Positions 1 to 8,396 of a stretch of 12,126 nucleotides of DNA are shown here, one piece after another. Below the pieces are notes generated by a model. It was not told the origin of the DNA. It did no database searches and was given only the letters and a program-made list of their open reading frames with translations. Origin of the DNA: Zetaproteobacteria bacterium (lineage in GTDB: Bacteria; Pseudomonadota; Zetaproteobacteria; Mariprofundales; Mariprofundaceae); contig JAJRTX010000015.1 of NCBI GenBank assembly GCA_021545665.1, positions 1 through 12,126 of the forward strand, given 5' to 3'. The position numbers and the translations under genes were made by a program. Each line of letters starts with the position of its first letter. Positions within the stretch are counted from its first letter, which is position 1.

Positions 1-213
<213 letters not shown>

Positions 214-341
214 TGCAACGTTAAGGCTTTGGAATGTAACTGATATATTATCACAAAATACGAGCTATAGGTGGTTTCTGCGGGATAGTTTGCTTTCTGC
301 TGCGCAAAGAGTGAAACTGTCCCAGAACCCATCTCACCAGT

Positions 342-459
342 TTCCTGGTGTCCATAGCGAGGAGGCCACGCCTGATCCCATCCCGAACTCAGAAGCTAAG
401 CTCCTTAGCGCCGATGGTACTGTGGGGTTCCCCATGGGAGAGTAGGTCGATGCCAGGAA
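342..459 (+). rRNA. rrf: 5S ribosomal RNA
   Basis: This is a complete 5S rRNA of about 118 nt. The ends pair as TTCCTGG (342-348) with CCAGGAA (453-459), forming helix I. Internal landmarks are CCCGAACTCAGAAG in loop C, TAGCGCCGATGGTA and the TGTGGGG...CCCCATG helix followed by GAGAGTAGG, all standard for bacterial 5S. It lies downstream of the 23S end and upstream of a strong terminator, so it is the last gene of the rrn operon as far as can be seen. No tRNA is visible between 23S and 5S. Confidence 0.96.
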
Positions 460-470
460 TTTATCATTAA

Positions 471-512
471 GGCCCATTGTCGAGCGCAAGCTCCAATGGG
501 CCTTTTGATTTT
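471..512 (+). terminator. rrn operon terminator
   Basis: An intrinsic terminator directly after 5S. The 9-bp stem GGCCCATTG (471-479) pairs with CAATGGGCC (494-502). Above a two-base bulge, a further GAGC/GCTC stem closes a GCAA (GNRA) tetraloop at 486-489. TTTTGATTTT follows the stem. Confidence 0.92.
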
Positions 513-895
513 ATTCGCAAATGTCAGGGTTCATAATTTTACAGAGCAGTACACAAAAGGCATAAGCGCCAAATTATAGTGTACACGGATATACGTCATG
601 AAAAAGACTATCCTGCTGATTTGTGTTTCACAAACTTTTACCGGAACAGGATGTCTCGCAAAGCGGTGAGAGTTTGTAAGTTCCCAGAAGAATATCAAGA
701 ATGGAAGTCGGGCACTGTTACAGCATGGTGATTCTGTGAGGCTCAATTTTTTTATAGAGGAATGCCTGATAAATAGATTTTCTTCACGTCATAAACGACG
801 TTAATTCAGCATGTTCAACGAGTTCTGCAATTGGCTCATCAGATTAAATTAATTTCTTTGGATCTAATTTCCCCACAGCTCGTTGCGGGGCAATT

Positions 896-930
896 TATTA
901 AAAGGCACCCGTTATGGGTGCCTTTTAATA
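896..930. terminator. Perfect 15-bp bidirectional terminator hairpin
   Basis: TATTAAAAGGCACCC (896-910) is the exact reverse complement of GGGTGCCTTTTAATA (916-930), with loop GTTAT between them. The A-run before and T-run after the GC core let it terminate in either direction. It stands about 240 bp upstream of rpfG and 400 bp after the rrn terminator, so it must end a different transcript (possibly a small RNA from about 750-930) or act as an attenuator in a long rpfG leader. Confidence 0.8.
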
Positions 931-1045
931 TGATAGACGATCCCTTCATTGTAAGGTGTTAGAGGAACTGATGCTTTTTATGAGCCTTCTCTTCTGACAA
1001 ACCGAATTCATATCTGAAACTGTACAATTCTCTGCATAAATATCT

Positions 1046-1070
1046 GGCAGTATTGAATCGGGCAGTATTG
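1046..1070. repeat. Short direct repeat upstream of rpfG
   Basis: The 10-mer GGCAGTATTG occurs twice, at 1046-1055 and 1061-1070, offset by 15 bp and separated by AATCG. It lies about 100 bp before the rpfG start codon in an AT-rich region that should contain the promoter, so it could be a paired regulator-binding site. No known operator is recognised. Confidence 0.5.
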
Positions 1071-1168
1071 CAATTACCGATGAATTATATGTAGTGTTAT
1101 CAGTCTACCCAACAAAGATACCTTAATAGAGTATTTAAATTGCAGTCGAACCTAGAGGTAATGTCAGA

Positions 1169-2386
1169 ATGATGAAGGAAACAAAAAGGGGTTTTGATAC
1201 TCAACCTCAGCAGGAGAAGTCTGAGAAGTGTATTACAACGGCTTCTGTGAAATCAGGTAATTCACGACATAGACGTTCCCATACGAGCAATTCCAATTTA
1301 CTTTTTTTTCCTGATTCCGACCGTCAGTATGAAGGCACGCAACGCAAATATTCAATTCTCATTGTAGATGACCAGTTTACCAACCGAAAGGTTCTGGAAA
1401 AACTATTATTATCCATTGATTTTAACCTAATTGTTACCAGTTTCAATGATCCATACAAGGCTCTGGAGTTTTCCAAGTTGAATACACCAGATCTGGTTAT
1501 TACTGACTATAAAATGCCTCAAATGGATGGTGTGGAGCTTATTCGAAGATTTAAAAGGCTCCCTTTCTGCGCTACTGTTCCTATGATGGTAGTGACTATC
1601 GTTGGGGACCGGGCAGTACGTAATGAAGCACTTCAAGCCGGTGCCATGGATTTTCTGACGCGTCCTTTTGATCATCAGGAGTGTCTGATTCGATGCCGGA
1701 ACCTGCTGACATTGCGGAAGCAGCAACTCATTATTAATAATCGTGCACAATGGCTTGAAGAGCAGGTGGCAAAGGCGACACAGCAAATCAGGGTACGTGA
1801 GAAGGAAACACTGCTTCGGTTGGGTAAAGCCGGGGAGTTTCGTGATGAAGACACTGGGAATCATGTATTCCGCATGGCTAAGTATTCCAGGCTTATTGCT
1901 GAGAAGCTGGGCATGTCTGAGCAGGAATGCGAATCAGTAGAACTTTCGGCACCAATGCATGATATAGGTAAAATAGGTGTTTCTGATTTAATCCTCCTAA
2001 AACCTGATAAACTAACAAATGAAGAATTTGATCAGATGAAACGGCATACAACGATTGGTTATGAAATTCTTAAAGACAGCCCTTCCCTATACCTTCAGTT
2101 GGGGGCAGTGGTTGCACTGAATCATCATGAGAGATTTGATGGCTTCGGGTATCCGGCAGGGCTACAGGGAGATCATATCCCGAAGGTCGCGAGGATTGTG
2201 GCTGTAGCAGATGTATATGATGCGCTTACTTCCCAAAGACCTTACAAGAATAAATGGACCCATGAGCAAGCTATTTCCTTTATTATTGAACAGTCGGGTA
2301 AACATTTTGACCCGGAATGCGTGCTGGCTCTACTGGCTGCTCAGGATTCAATTATCAATATTGGGCTACAGTATTATGATGGCTGA
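1169..2386 (+). CDS. rpfG: RpfG: HD-GYP response regulator, cyclic di-GMP phosphodiesterase
   Basis: A cytoplasmic output protein of DSF signalling, 405 aa. Family members linearise cyclic di-GMP once phosphorylated by RpfC. Residues 1-60 are a polar, Ser/Arg/His-rich leader without a clear fold. A receiver domain (about 61-180) has the acidic pair D67-D68, phospho-acceptor D113 (ITDYKMP), T143 and R165 where CheY-like proteins have Lys. From memory, Arg there is also seen in Xanthomonas RpfG. A linker (NRAQWLEEQV...) leads into the HD-GYP domain (about 210-400). Its metal and catalytic residues are present: H232, H264-D265 (MHDIGKIG), K268, H293, H319-H320, the GYP motif (DGFGYP, 324-329) and D348. 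The start is one of two tandem ATGs (1169 or 1172), with AGAGG at 1154-1158. rpfC follows after 87 bp. The linker and HD-GYP similarity to Xanthomonas RpfG is strong enough to name the gene. Confidence 0.93.
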   Translation: MMKETKRGFDTQPQQEKSEKCITTASVKSGNSRHRRSHTSNSNLLFFPDSDRQYEGTQRKYSILIVDDQFTNRKVLEKLLLSIDFNLIVTSFNDPYKALEFSKLNTPDLVITDYKMPQMDGVELIRRFKRLPFCATVPMMVVTIVGDRAVRNEALQAGAMDFLTRPFDHQECLIRCRNLLTLRKQQLIINNRAQWLEEQVAKATQQIRVREKETLLRLGKAGEFRDEDTGNHVFRMAKYSRLIAEKLGMSEQECESVELSAPMHDIGKIGVSDLILLKPDKLTNEEFDQMKRHTTIGYEILKDSPSLYLQLGAVVALNHHERFDGFGYPAGLQGDHIPKVARIVAVADVYDALTSQRPYKNKWTHEQAISFIIEQSGKHFDPECVLALLAAQDSIINIGLQYYDG

Positions 2387-2439
2387 TTTCCACTATGCAC
2401 ATGCATAATTTTGAGGCTATTTTCGCAAAAGGGGCTATG

Positions 2440-2484
2440 ATGGAAGAGCGCTCTCACGACCCAGTCAGTTTCTATGTTAAGTAG
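2440..2484 (+). CDS. Putative 14-codon leader peptide overlapping the rpfC start
   Basis: ATG at 2440 (a second ATG lies at 2437) follows AAAAGGGG (2427-2434) at good spacing. It encodes the 14-residue peptide [14 protein letters not shown] and stops at TAG 2482-2484. This frame overlaps the rpfC start codon at 2474, which has no ribosome site of its own. Termination at 2484 would place ribosomes close enough to re-initiate on rpfC. The peptide resembles nothing I recognise; its role, if real, would be translational coupling rather than a product. A frame this short could also be chance. Confidence 0.35.
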   Translation: MEERSHDPVSFYVK

Positions 2485-5023
2485 AATCCGAGAAAGACTA
2501 AAAGTGCCCGACAATCTGGAGCGCGAACAGGCATTTGTTCGTATCATAGTAGGGATGCTTACAAGTATTTACCTCACGTATATGCTTGTAAGTGATCCGG
2601 ACTTATCTACGATCAAGATGGGTGAATTTCTTTATCTGGCCATTGGGTTTCCGCTTCTTTCTTTCGTTATTCTGGCTTTGACCTATATATTCCCTGGAAA
2701 ATCTGTTCCAAGACGAATCATTGGCATGTTCATCGACCTTGGCGTGACAAGTTTCTGTATATTTCTGACCGGTGAAGCAGGTGCACCACTATTTGCTATA
2801 TACCTGTGGGTGACTATGGGAAATGGTTTTCGTTTCGGAATACCTTATCTCATTACATCTGCAGTGATTAGCATTATTGGGTTTTCAATCGTTATTCTAG
2901 TTACCCCGTTTTGGATTGAGCATTCCATTTTTTCATTGGGTTTACTCATTATTCTTATTGTGTTACCGCCTTACATGAGGGTATTACTGCGAAAGCTTGG
3001 TGATGCCATTGACATAGCAAATGAGGCCAATCAGGCCAAGTCGAAATTTTTGGCAAATATGAGCCATGAGCTACGCACACCATTAAATGGTGTGATTGGT
3101 ATGACGGATTTGTTGACTGATACGCATCTCAATGAGGAACAAAGGGATTTAACGCAATCGATTCAGTCATCAGCACAGATATTATTAGGCTTGATCGAAG
3201 ATATTCTCGATATATCAAGAATTGAGGCAGGTAAACTTGTTAATGAAGAGGAAAATTTCGATCTTCATTTATTGGTTAATAATATTGTGATGATGTTTGA
3301 GCCCCAGGCAAAAAATAAGGGTTTATTACTCACTTGCCACTTTTCGCCAGAAACGCCATTTTTACTGTATGGGGACCAGCTTCATTTGAGGCAAATTCTA
3401 ATAAATTTGATTGGCAATGCGGTAAAATTTACAGATGAGGGCAGAATTGATATCCGCATTCGATCTGTGCGATTTGATGTCGATATTGAACAAATCCGAT
3501 TCGAAATAGTTGATACAGGTATTGGAATATCTAATGAGCATCAGGAACATATATTTGAAAGCTTCAAGCAGGCAAATACTGAAGTGGGTTTGACATATGG
3601 GGGCAGTGGTCTGGGTACGAGTATTGCCAGAAGTCTGGTTGAATCCCTGGGAGGCAATATCGGGGTCGTCAGTAATGAAGGCGAGGGGGCAACATTCTGG
3701 TTTGAAATTCCATTCAGAATACGCGACATTGCGACGCTGAATGAGCAGAAGCAGGAACAGATGTCAGATACCAGAGTTCTTCTTCTTGTTGGTGATGAGA
3801 TGGAATGTGATGTTTCCAGATTGCTCGATGGCTGGAACATATCATATTCGGTGGTAAAGACGTCTGCCAGAGCATTCTCGATGCTGATAAAAGCCAGTGA
3901 TCAAAACAATCCATATAGAGTCGTATTGGTGGAGTGGAAACATCTGGATATGCGCCCTGATCAGTTTGCCAGCGTAATCCGGGGCGAGTCGGCACTGAAA
4001 AAAATATCTCTGGTGATGTCAGGCACCAGCCTCAAAGATGATGTCGAGGAGACATTTTTACTGTCCGGATATTCTTCATTACTTCATGCGCCCCTTGATG
4101 CTGTGCTGTTATTTAATGCACTGCATGCTGCCAATGCGGAATTTAAGCCGTCAGAGAAAGTGGTTTCACTGGCAGAACATTACAGGCATCGGGCTAGTTC
4201 ATATCCTCTGAATATACTGGTTGCAGAGGATAATGATACCAATAGAAAGGTCATTAAAGGCATCATTGAAAAAGTTGGGCATCACGTTGAGCTTGTCGGA
4301 GATGGTGAGCAGGCTCTGGATATTCTGAGTAGTCGAGGGAGCAGTTTTGATCTGCTGATACTGGATATGCGGATGCCGAAAATGAGTGGAATTGAGGTAC
4401 TCAAAACTTTCAGGTTTATGGATACCAGAGCTAAGGTTCCGGTAATTATGCTGACAGCAGATGCTACTCCTGAAGCAAAGGCGACATGTGAAGAGGCAGG
4501 TGCAGATATATACCTGACTAAGCCTGTTGAAGCTCGAAGACTACTGGATGTAATCGCTGATTTTTCTACCAGAATCATCAAGAAACCTGATGAAACAGGG
4601 CAAGAAAATGGGTTGAAGGAATGTGCTGTTGGAGAGGTCAAGGCTGTTCAGGAAGATATCATCGATGAAATAGTACTTGATAACCTTTTACAACTTGGTT
4701 CGGGCACTGAATTTATCAGAGAGCTGGTTGCCGGGTTTACTGATGACGGCATGCGCATTATGAATGAACTTCAGGAGTCGGTAGATCAGCGGGATTATCC
4801 GAAATTACGAGATGCAACACATGCACTCAGGGGCAGTGCCGGAGAGTTGGGGGCAAGCAAGCTTGTCCGCCTCTGTTTCCAGATTGAGCGTATCAAGCCT
4901 TATGAAATGGGATCGGAGATGCTTTCAAGTCTTGTCAGTAGTATTAAACAGACTTTCCATGCCACTGAAATAGCATTCGAGGAGTATCTCAACCGCCAGA
5001 TAGAGGCTGAGAAAACTCCTTGA
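2474..5023 (+). CDS. rpfC: RpfC: membrane hybrid histidine kinase, DSF sensor, with an extra degenerate receiver
   Basis: An inner-membrane DSF sensor kinase of 849 aa. About five hydrophobic helices occupy residues 20-172. HisKA contains H198 (SHELRTP). The HATPase domain (about 295-415) has an N box ([10 protein letters not shown]315), G1 (VDTGIGIS) and G2 ([10 protein letters not shown], close to the RpfC-type GGTGLGTTIA). Residues 433-555 form a receiver-like domain with Glu (E487) at the phospho-acceptor position and Ala (A539) in place of the KP-loop Lys. A canonical receiver follows (578-700) with D631, T661 and K683, then an Hpt domain with H783 ([14 protein letters not shown]). From memory, Xanthomonas RpfC is about 726 aa with one receiver and also uses H198, so the pseudo-receiver accounts for the length difference. 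No Shine-Dalgarno precedes ATG 2474; the upstream frame is closed by TGA at 2438. Presumably co-transcribed with rpfG. BarA/ArcB-like kinases share parts of this layout, but the neighbours make RpfC the best name. Confidence 0.9.
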   Translation: MLSRIRERLKVPDNLEREQAFVRIIVGMLTSIYLTYMLVSDPDLSTIKMGEFLYLAIGFPLLSFVILALTYIFPGKSVPRRIIGMFIDLGVTSFCIFLTGEAGAPLFAIYLWVTMGNGFRFGIPYLITSAVISIIGFSIVILVTPFWIEHSIFSLGLLIILIVLPPYMRVLLRKLGDAIDIANEANQAKSKFLANMSHELRTPLNGVIGMTDLLTDTHLNEEQRDLTQSIQSSAQILLGLIEDILDISRIEAGKLVNEEENFDLHLLVNNIVMMFEPQAKNKGLLLTCHFSPETPFLLYGDQLHLRQILINLIGNAVKFTDEGRIDIRIRSVRFDVDIEQIRFEIVDTGIGISNEHQEHIFESFKQANTEVGLTYGGSGLGTSIARSLVESLGGNIGVVSNEGEGATFWFEIPFRIRDIATLNEQKQEQMSDTRVLLLVGDEMECDVSRLLDGWNISYSVVKTSARAFSMLIKASDQNNPYRVVLVEWKHLDMRPDQFASVIRGESALKKISLVMSGTSLKDDVEETFLLSGYSSLLHAPLDAVLLFNALHAANAEFKPSEKVVSLAEHYRHRASSYPLNILVAEDNDTNRKVIKGIIEKVGHHVELVGDGEQALDILSSRGSSFDLLILDMRMPKMSGIEVLKTFRFMDTRAKVPVIMLTADATPEAKATCEEAGADIYLTKPVEARRLLDVIADFSTRIIKKPDETGQENGLKECAVGEVKAVQEDIIDEIVLDNLLQLGSGTEFIRELVAGFTDDGMRIMNELQESVDQRDYPKLRDATHALRGSAGELGASKLVRLCFQIERIKPYEMGSEMLSSLVSSIKQTFHATEIAFEEYLNRQIEAEKTP

Positions 5024-5046
5024 TCACCAGTGACGTGCCGATAAAT

Positions 5047-5910
5047 TTATTCAGACTGCCTTGATATTAGTTTCTGCATCATTCTTCGGTCTTTCTTTTC
5101 CAGCCGCAGGCAGGCATTCACCCATGTTTTTGTTGTGTTGAGAAGTTCATCATAGGTGACTGGATTACTATGTCGTTTTGCAGCCCGAAATGCGCAGTAG
5201 CCATTGCTCCGTCTGCGTTCCTCAGTAATGAGATTATATACCGCAGTTTCACCCTGAGAGCTTTCAACCAGGCGATCAACAACACCCAGTTTATGCATTT
5301 CTTCCGCCGTATAAACTTTTCCACTTAGAATAATTTTTTCTGCCTGGCTGGCACCGACTTTTCGTGATAATAGGCTAAATGCCCCCATGCCGGGAAAAAG
5401 GTTGAACAGGATCTCAGGGAAGCCGAATCTGGCATGTTGCTCGGCAATCAGTATATCACAGCATAAGGCTGCTTCAAATCCTCCGCCCAGCGAATCACCC
5501 TGAACCAGAGCAATAGATGTTACATTATCATTAAAAGAGCGTGTGATATTGGCATAAATTACATCAATACAGGCTTTGGCATAATCGAATAATCCTTCTC
5601 TGTTTCTGGATGTAATCAGGTCTATAAACAGTTTCAGGTCTCCACCAAGATTAAAGACATTCGGAATATCAGAGGCAAGGATAAGATAGTTGGTTTTGTT
5701 GCCACGGTCAGGGTTCATGGTCAGAGAAAAATTCTGAGCCTGGCGTAACTCCTTTAATAGTTGTGGTGAAAAACAGGGTCGTGGAGAGGCATGCATCAGA
5801 CACCATAAGGCGTGATATTTCTCATCAATATATGTGGATAGATGGTTGTCTGACTGGCTCTCCAGTGGTGGCTCTATTATTATATTTCTCTTGGTTGTGA
5901 TATTTAGCAT
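5047..5910 (-). CDS. rpfF: RpfF: DSF synthase, crotonase (enoyl-CoA hydratase) fold
   Basis: A cytoplasmic enzyme of the RpfF branch of the crotonase superfamily. From family knowledge, it acts as both acyl-ACP thioesterase and dehydratase to make cis-2-unsaturated fatty acid signals. Numbered from the chosen start it has 287 aa. The oxyanion-hole region NLGGDLKLF is at about 87-95, followed by GDSLGGGFEAAL with E146 and FGFPEILFNLFPGMGA with E166. The two glutamates are 20 residues apart, as in the catalytic pair E141/E161 I recall for Xanthomonas RpfF (289 aa). The frame extends upstream to ATG 5976, which has no ribosome site. ATG 5910 has a perfect AGGAGG seven bases before it and gives the family length, so it was chosen. 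The gene converges on rpfC with 23 bp between stop codons and no evident terminator. rpfB is not adjacent. Confidence 0.93.
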   Translation of the reverse strand: MLNITTKRNIIIEPPLESQSDNHLSTYIDEKYHALWCLMHASPRPCFSPQLLKELRQAQNFSLTMNPDRGNKTNYLILASDIPNVFNLGGDLKLFIDLITSRNREGLFDYAKACIDVIYANITRSFNDNVTSIALVQGDSLGGGFEAALCCDILIAEQHARFGFPEILFNLFPGMGAFSLLSRKVGASQAEKIILSGKVYTAEEMHKLGVVDRLVESSQGETAVYNLITEERRRSNGYCAFRAAKRHSNPVTYDELLNTTKTWVNACLRLEKKDRRMMQKLISRQSE

Positions 5911-5917
5911 TGTTGGA

Positions 5918-5923
5918 CCTCCT
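5918..5923 (-). promoter_or_regulatory. Ribosome binding site deciding the rpfF start
   Basis: AGGAGG on the - strand (CCTCCT at 5918-5923) sits 7 nt before ATG 5910. The alternative ATG at 5976 is preceded by GTCGCCCAGTCAAAC with no purine-rich site. This favours the 287-residue form of RpfF over the 309-residue frame. Confidence 0.85.
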
Positions 5924-6284
5924 GGTGATGAATGACCTATATGTAGTCCATTTTCAGTTTTGAGAAATTTTCTCATGTTTGACTGGGCGACAGATAAGCA
6001 TTTGCTTCTAGCAACTATATATTCAGAAGAAGAAAACCCCTTTCGTCAAGCAGTGATACCATATCATGCAACTTACACATGATTTGAGTGGTTTCAGTTA
6101 TATGCGAAATATCAATGATAGGAGGCATTTCCCATCTTTTTTGATACAATGGGCATAAAAAGTCGAACAGTTGATCCTTTTTTTTTAATCGATTATTGAC
6201 AAGCGTATGACTTGGGAAAGAAGAGAAATGAAAAAATATAATTCTGCAGAGGGCTGGTTGGGATTAGAAATTTTTCATCAGAGA
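5924..6284. other. Intergenic region upstream of rpfF
   Basis: About 360 bp separate the rpfF ribosome site from the end of the ankyrin gene; both are read leftward, so this should hold the rpfF promoter. On the - strand a TTGACG lies near 6040-6045 but has no consensus -10 at normal spacing (GAATAT follows after 19 bp), so I do not call it. A run of nine T occurs near 6178-6188. Two short + strand frames (16 and 34 codons, the latter starting near 6207) have no recognisable similarity. No clear terminator for the ankyrin gene is visible. Confidence 0.4.
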
Positions 6285-6848
6285 CTATTCGCGGTTGATA
6301 GTATTAAGTAATGTCTGGTAGGCACCGCCGTTTTTAGTAGTCCTGTTTCTCTCAGCAAAATGCAGTGCAGTTTTCCCATCCTTATCCCTGGCTGTTACAT
6401 CAGCCCCATGTTTGATCAGACGCAATATAATCTCCGGGTTTCTGTTGTAACCAGCAGCAAACATCAAAGCCGTCTTACCCATATGATCCCTGGCTTCCAG
6501 CTCCACACCATGTTTGATCAGACATGTGATGATCTCCGGCTCCTGATTGTTTCCTGCAGCAGCTATCAGAATGTTGCCTCCGAGAATATCTCTGGCTTCC
6601 AGATATGCTCCCTGTTTGATGAGATAGGTAATGATTGCAGGGCTATGGCTATAACCGGCGGCAAACATCAGGGCAGACACTCCATTTGTGTCAGTGGCGT
6701 TCACATCGGCACCATGTTCAATGGCAGAACTTACTTTTTTCAGGTTTGCAGTTTGCCAGAACCTGAAACTCAGGAAATCAGCTTCATCCGCAGCTGCCGG
6801 GCTGGCAAAGAAAATGCAGCAGACAATTAGTAAATATCTGGATGACAT
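6285..6848 (-). CDS. Secreted ankyrin-repeat protein
   Basis: A 187-aa protein, probably exported to the periplasm. Residues 1-20 form a signal peptide: a short polar start, the hydrophobic core YLLIVCCIFFA, and a probable cut after SPAAA. The rest is ankyrin repeats: a half repeat (about 29-50, ending in the hallmark HGADVNA), three units beginning near D53, D87 and D121, and a capping unit from D155 (KDGKTALHFAE). The units repeat every 34 residues rather than the usual 33, with one extra residue in the turn around AAGYSHSP/AAGNNQEP/AAGYNRNP. Ankyrin repeats bind proteins; no partner or enzymatic role can be read from the sequence. The start codon has no strong ribosome site. It lies about 370 bp upstream of rpfF in the same direction, but nothing indicates a shared function. 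Confidence 0.88.
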   Translation of the reverse strand: MSSRYLLIVCCIFFASPAAADEADFLSFRFWQTANLKKVSSAIEHGADVNATDTNGVSALMFAAGYSHSPAIITYLIKQGAYLEARDILGGNILIAAAGNNQEPEIITCLIKHGVELEARDHMGKTALMFAAGYNRNPEIILRLIKHGADVTARDKDGKTALHFAERNRTTKNGGAYQTLLNTINRE

Positions 6849-7036
6849 AGGTTGATAATTTGAGCACGTTGCATGTCATAAATCAACCCCGAAACAGATG
6901 ATTCATGAATTTTTTGTATTAATGAAGATTTGATATTATAAAAAACTGTCATGTTGTTCACTTGACTTTGTGCAGGTGAAAAACAGTCTGGCTATCCGAA
7001 GAGCTGTTTGAATGCGGGTTATGATGGAGGGCTGTT

Positions 7037-8386
7037 ATGCAAACAAAGATACTACTGGATGAATCGGAAATTCCAACACACTGGTACAATGTGGTCGCAG
7101 ACCTGCCGAATCGACCTGCACCGCCATTGGGGCCAGATGGCAATCCGATTGATCCGCAGGCGCTGCTGGCAATTTTCCCGCCCGCCATTGTTGAGCAGGA
7201 GGTTTCCGCCGAGCGCTGGATTAAGATTCCCGATGAGGTGCGTAAGGCATTGCAGCTTTGGCGGCCATCACCGCTGTTTCGGGCTCACCGACTGGAAGAA
7301 GCCCTGGGCACGTCGGCAAAAATCTATTACAAAAATGAAGGGGTGAGTCCGGCCGGGTCGCATAAGCCCAATTCGGCTGTGGCACAGGCCTATTATAACA
7401 GCAAAGCGGGCATCAAACGCCTGACCACTGAAACCGGGGCGGGGCAATGGGGTTCGTCGCTGGCACTGGCAGGCAGCATGTTCGGGCTGGAAGTGCGTGT
7501 GTATATGGTCAGGGTCAGTTATGAACAGAAACCATCGCGCCGTTCGATGATGCAGTCATGGGGAGCCGAGGTGCTCGCCAGTCCGACCAGTTTGACCGAA
7601 TCGGGACGGACCATTCTGGCTGCCGATGCCAATTCACCGGGTTCTTTGGGCATTGCGATTTCCGAAGCAGTTGAAGAGGCTGCAACGCGGGAAGATACCA
7701 ATTACGCTCTGGGTTCTGTGCTCAATCATGTACTGTTGCACCAAACAGTGATTGGGCAGGAGGCCAAAAAACAGTTTGAGAAAGTGGGTGATTATCCCGA
7801 TGTGATTTTTGCTCCATGTGGCGGCGGTTCAAATTTCGCCGGTGTGGCTTTTCCGTTCCTGGCCGATAAAGCGGCGGGCCGGGATATCCGACTGATAGCT
7901 GTTGAGCCGACTTCCTGCCCTACTCTGACACGCGGCCATTATGCCTATGATTTTGGTGATACAGCCGGGCTGACGCCAATGATGTTGCAATACACACTGG
8001 GGCACGATTTTGTGCCGCCGAGCATTCATGCTGGAGGTTTGCGCTACCATGGTGATTCGGCTCTGGTTTCGCAGCTTTACAAAGAGGGCATTGTTGAAGC
8101 TGTTGCCGTTTCACAGGTAGCAACCTTTGATGCAGGCATTCAATTTGCCAAGGCTGAGGGTATTATTCCCGCCCCGGAATCCAATCATGCCATTCGGGCT
8201 GCTATTGATGAAGCCCTGCGCTGTAAGGAATCGGGTGAAGAGAAAATTCTATTCTTCAATCTGTCCGGTCACGGTCATTTCGATATGTCAGCCTACGACA
8301 GGTATTTCAGCGGCGATCTTGAAGATTATGATTATTCGCAAGAAGCGATTGAAGCGGCACTGACCAGACTTCCAAAGGTGGCCTGA
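7037..8386 (+). CDS. TrpB2-type tryptophan synthase beta chain
   Basis: A PLP-dependent fold-type II enzyme, 449 aa, of the TrpB2 (tryptophan synthase beta-like, about 420-450 aa) branch rather than the roughly 400-aa canonical TrpB. It is expected to join indole and serine to give tryptophan. Visible motifs are [13 protein letters not shown] with PLP lysine K110, [10 protein letters not shown] with catalytic E132, the phosphate-binding CGGGSN (261-266), [13 protein letters not shown] (373-385) and [10 protein letters not shown] (407-416). The long N-terminal part ([15 protein letters not shown], about 29-43) and the middle insert [13 protein letters not shown] are typical of TrpB2. GGAGGG (7026-7031) lies 5 nt before ATG 7037. 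No trpA, trpF or trpC is adjacent, so it is a stand-alone copy that may salvage indole or back up the main TrpB. It converges on maf with only 10 bp between stop codons. Confidence 0.93.
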   Translation: MQTKILLDESEIPTHWYNVVADLPNRPAPPLGPDGNPIDPQALLAIFPPAIVEQEVSAERWIKIPDEVRKALQLWRPSPLFRAHRLEEALGTSAKIYYKNEGVSPAGSHKPNSAVAQAYYNSKAGIKRLTTETGAGQWGSSLALAGSMFGLEVRVYMVRVSYEQKPSRRSMMQSWGAEVLASPTSLTESGRTILAADANSPGSLGIAISEAVEEAATREDTNYALGSVLNHVLLHQTVIGQEAKKQFEKVGDYPDVIFAPCGGGSNFAGVAFPFLADKAAGRDIRLIAVEPTSCPTLTRGHYAYDFGDTAGLTPMMLQYTLGHDFVPPSIHAGGLRYHGDSALVSQLYKEGIVEAVAVSQVATFDAGIQFAKAEGIIPAPESNHAIRAAIDEALRCKESGEEKILFFNLSGHGHFDMSAYDRYFSGDLEDYDYSQEAIEAALTRLPKVA

Positions 8387-8396
8387 CTCACCGGGT

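Larger units (their letters stand above)
513..1168. other. Intergenic region between rrn operon and rpfG; possible small RNA or long leader
   Basis: No convincing protein gene is visible in these 656 bp. A 71-codon frame on the - strand (531-746) and 23- to 26-codon frames on the + strand (598-669, 651-731) lack recognisable protein features or good ribosome sites. What stands out is RNA-like structure in the second half. ACGTC/GACGT closes a 6-nt loop at 786-801, and CCCC-A-CAG/TTG-C-GGGG closes a CTCG loop at 871-890. A perfect terminator palindrome follows at 896-930. The last 240 bp, rich in A and T, presumably hold the rpfG promoter, but I could not place -35/-10 boxes convincingly. Confidence 0.5.

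Noticed and set aside
598..731. Two small + frames: a lipoprotein-like 23-mer from 598 and a 26-mer from 651
   Set aside because: The first ends right after an apparent lipobox Cys and the second has poor start context; too short to support without conservation.
531..746. 71-codon frame on the - strand
   Set aside because: No recognisable domain, no clear ribosome site, unusual composition; likely chance in intergenic DNA.
5911..5976. 22-codon N-terminal extension of rpfF
   Set aside because: No ribosome site before ATG 5976, whereas AGGAGG precedes ATG 5910 and gives the usual family length.
6360..6830. 156-codon frame opposite the ankyrin gene
   Set aside because: It is antisense to repeats with strong codon periodicity, which keeps the opposite frame open; the product has no known features, while the - strand has clear ankyrin motifs and a signal peptide.
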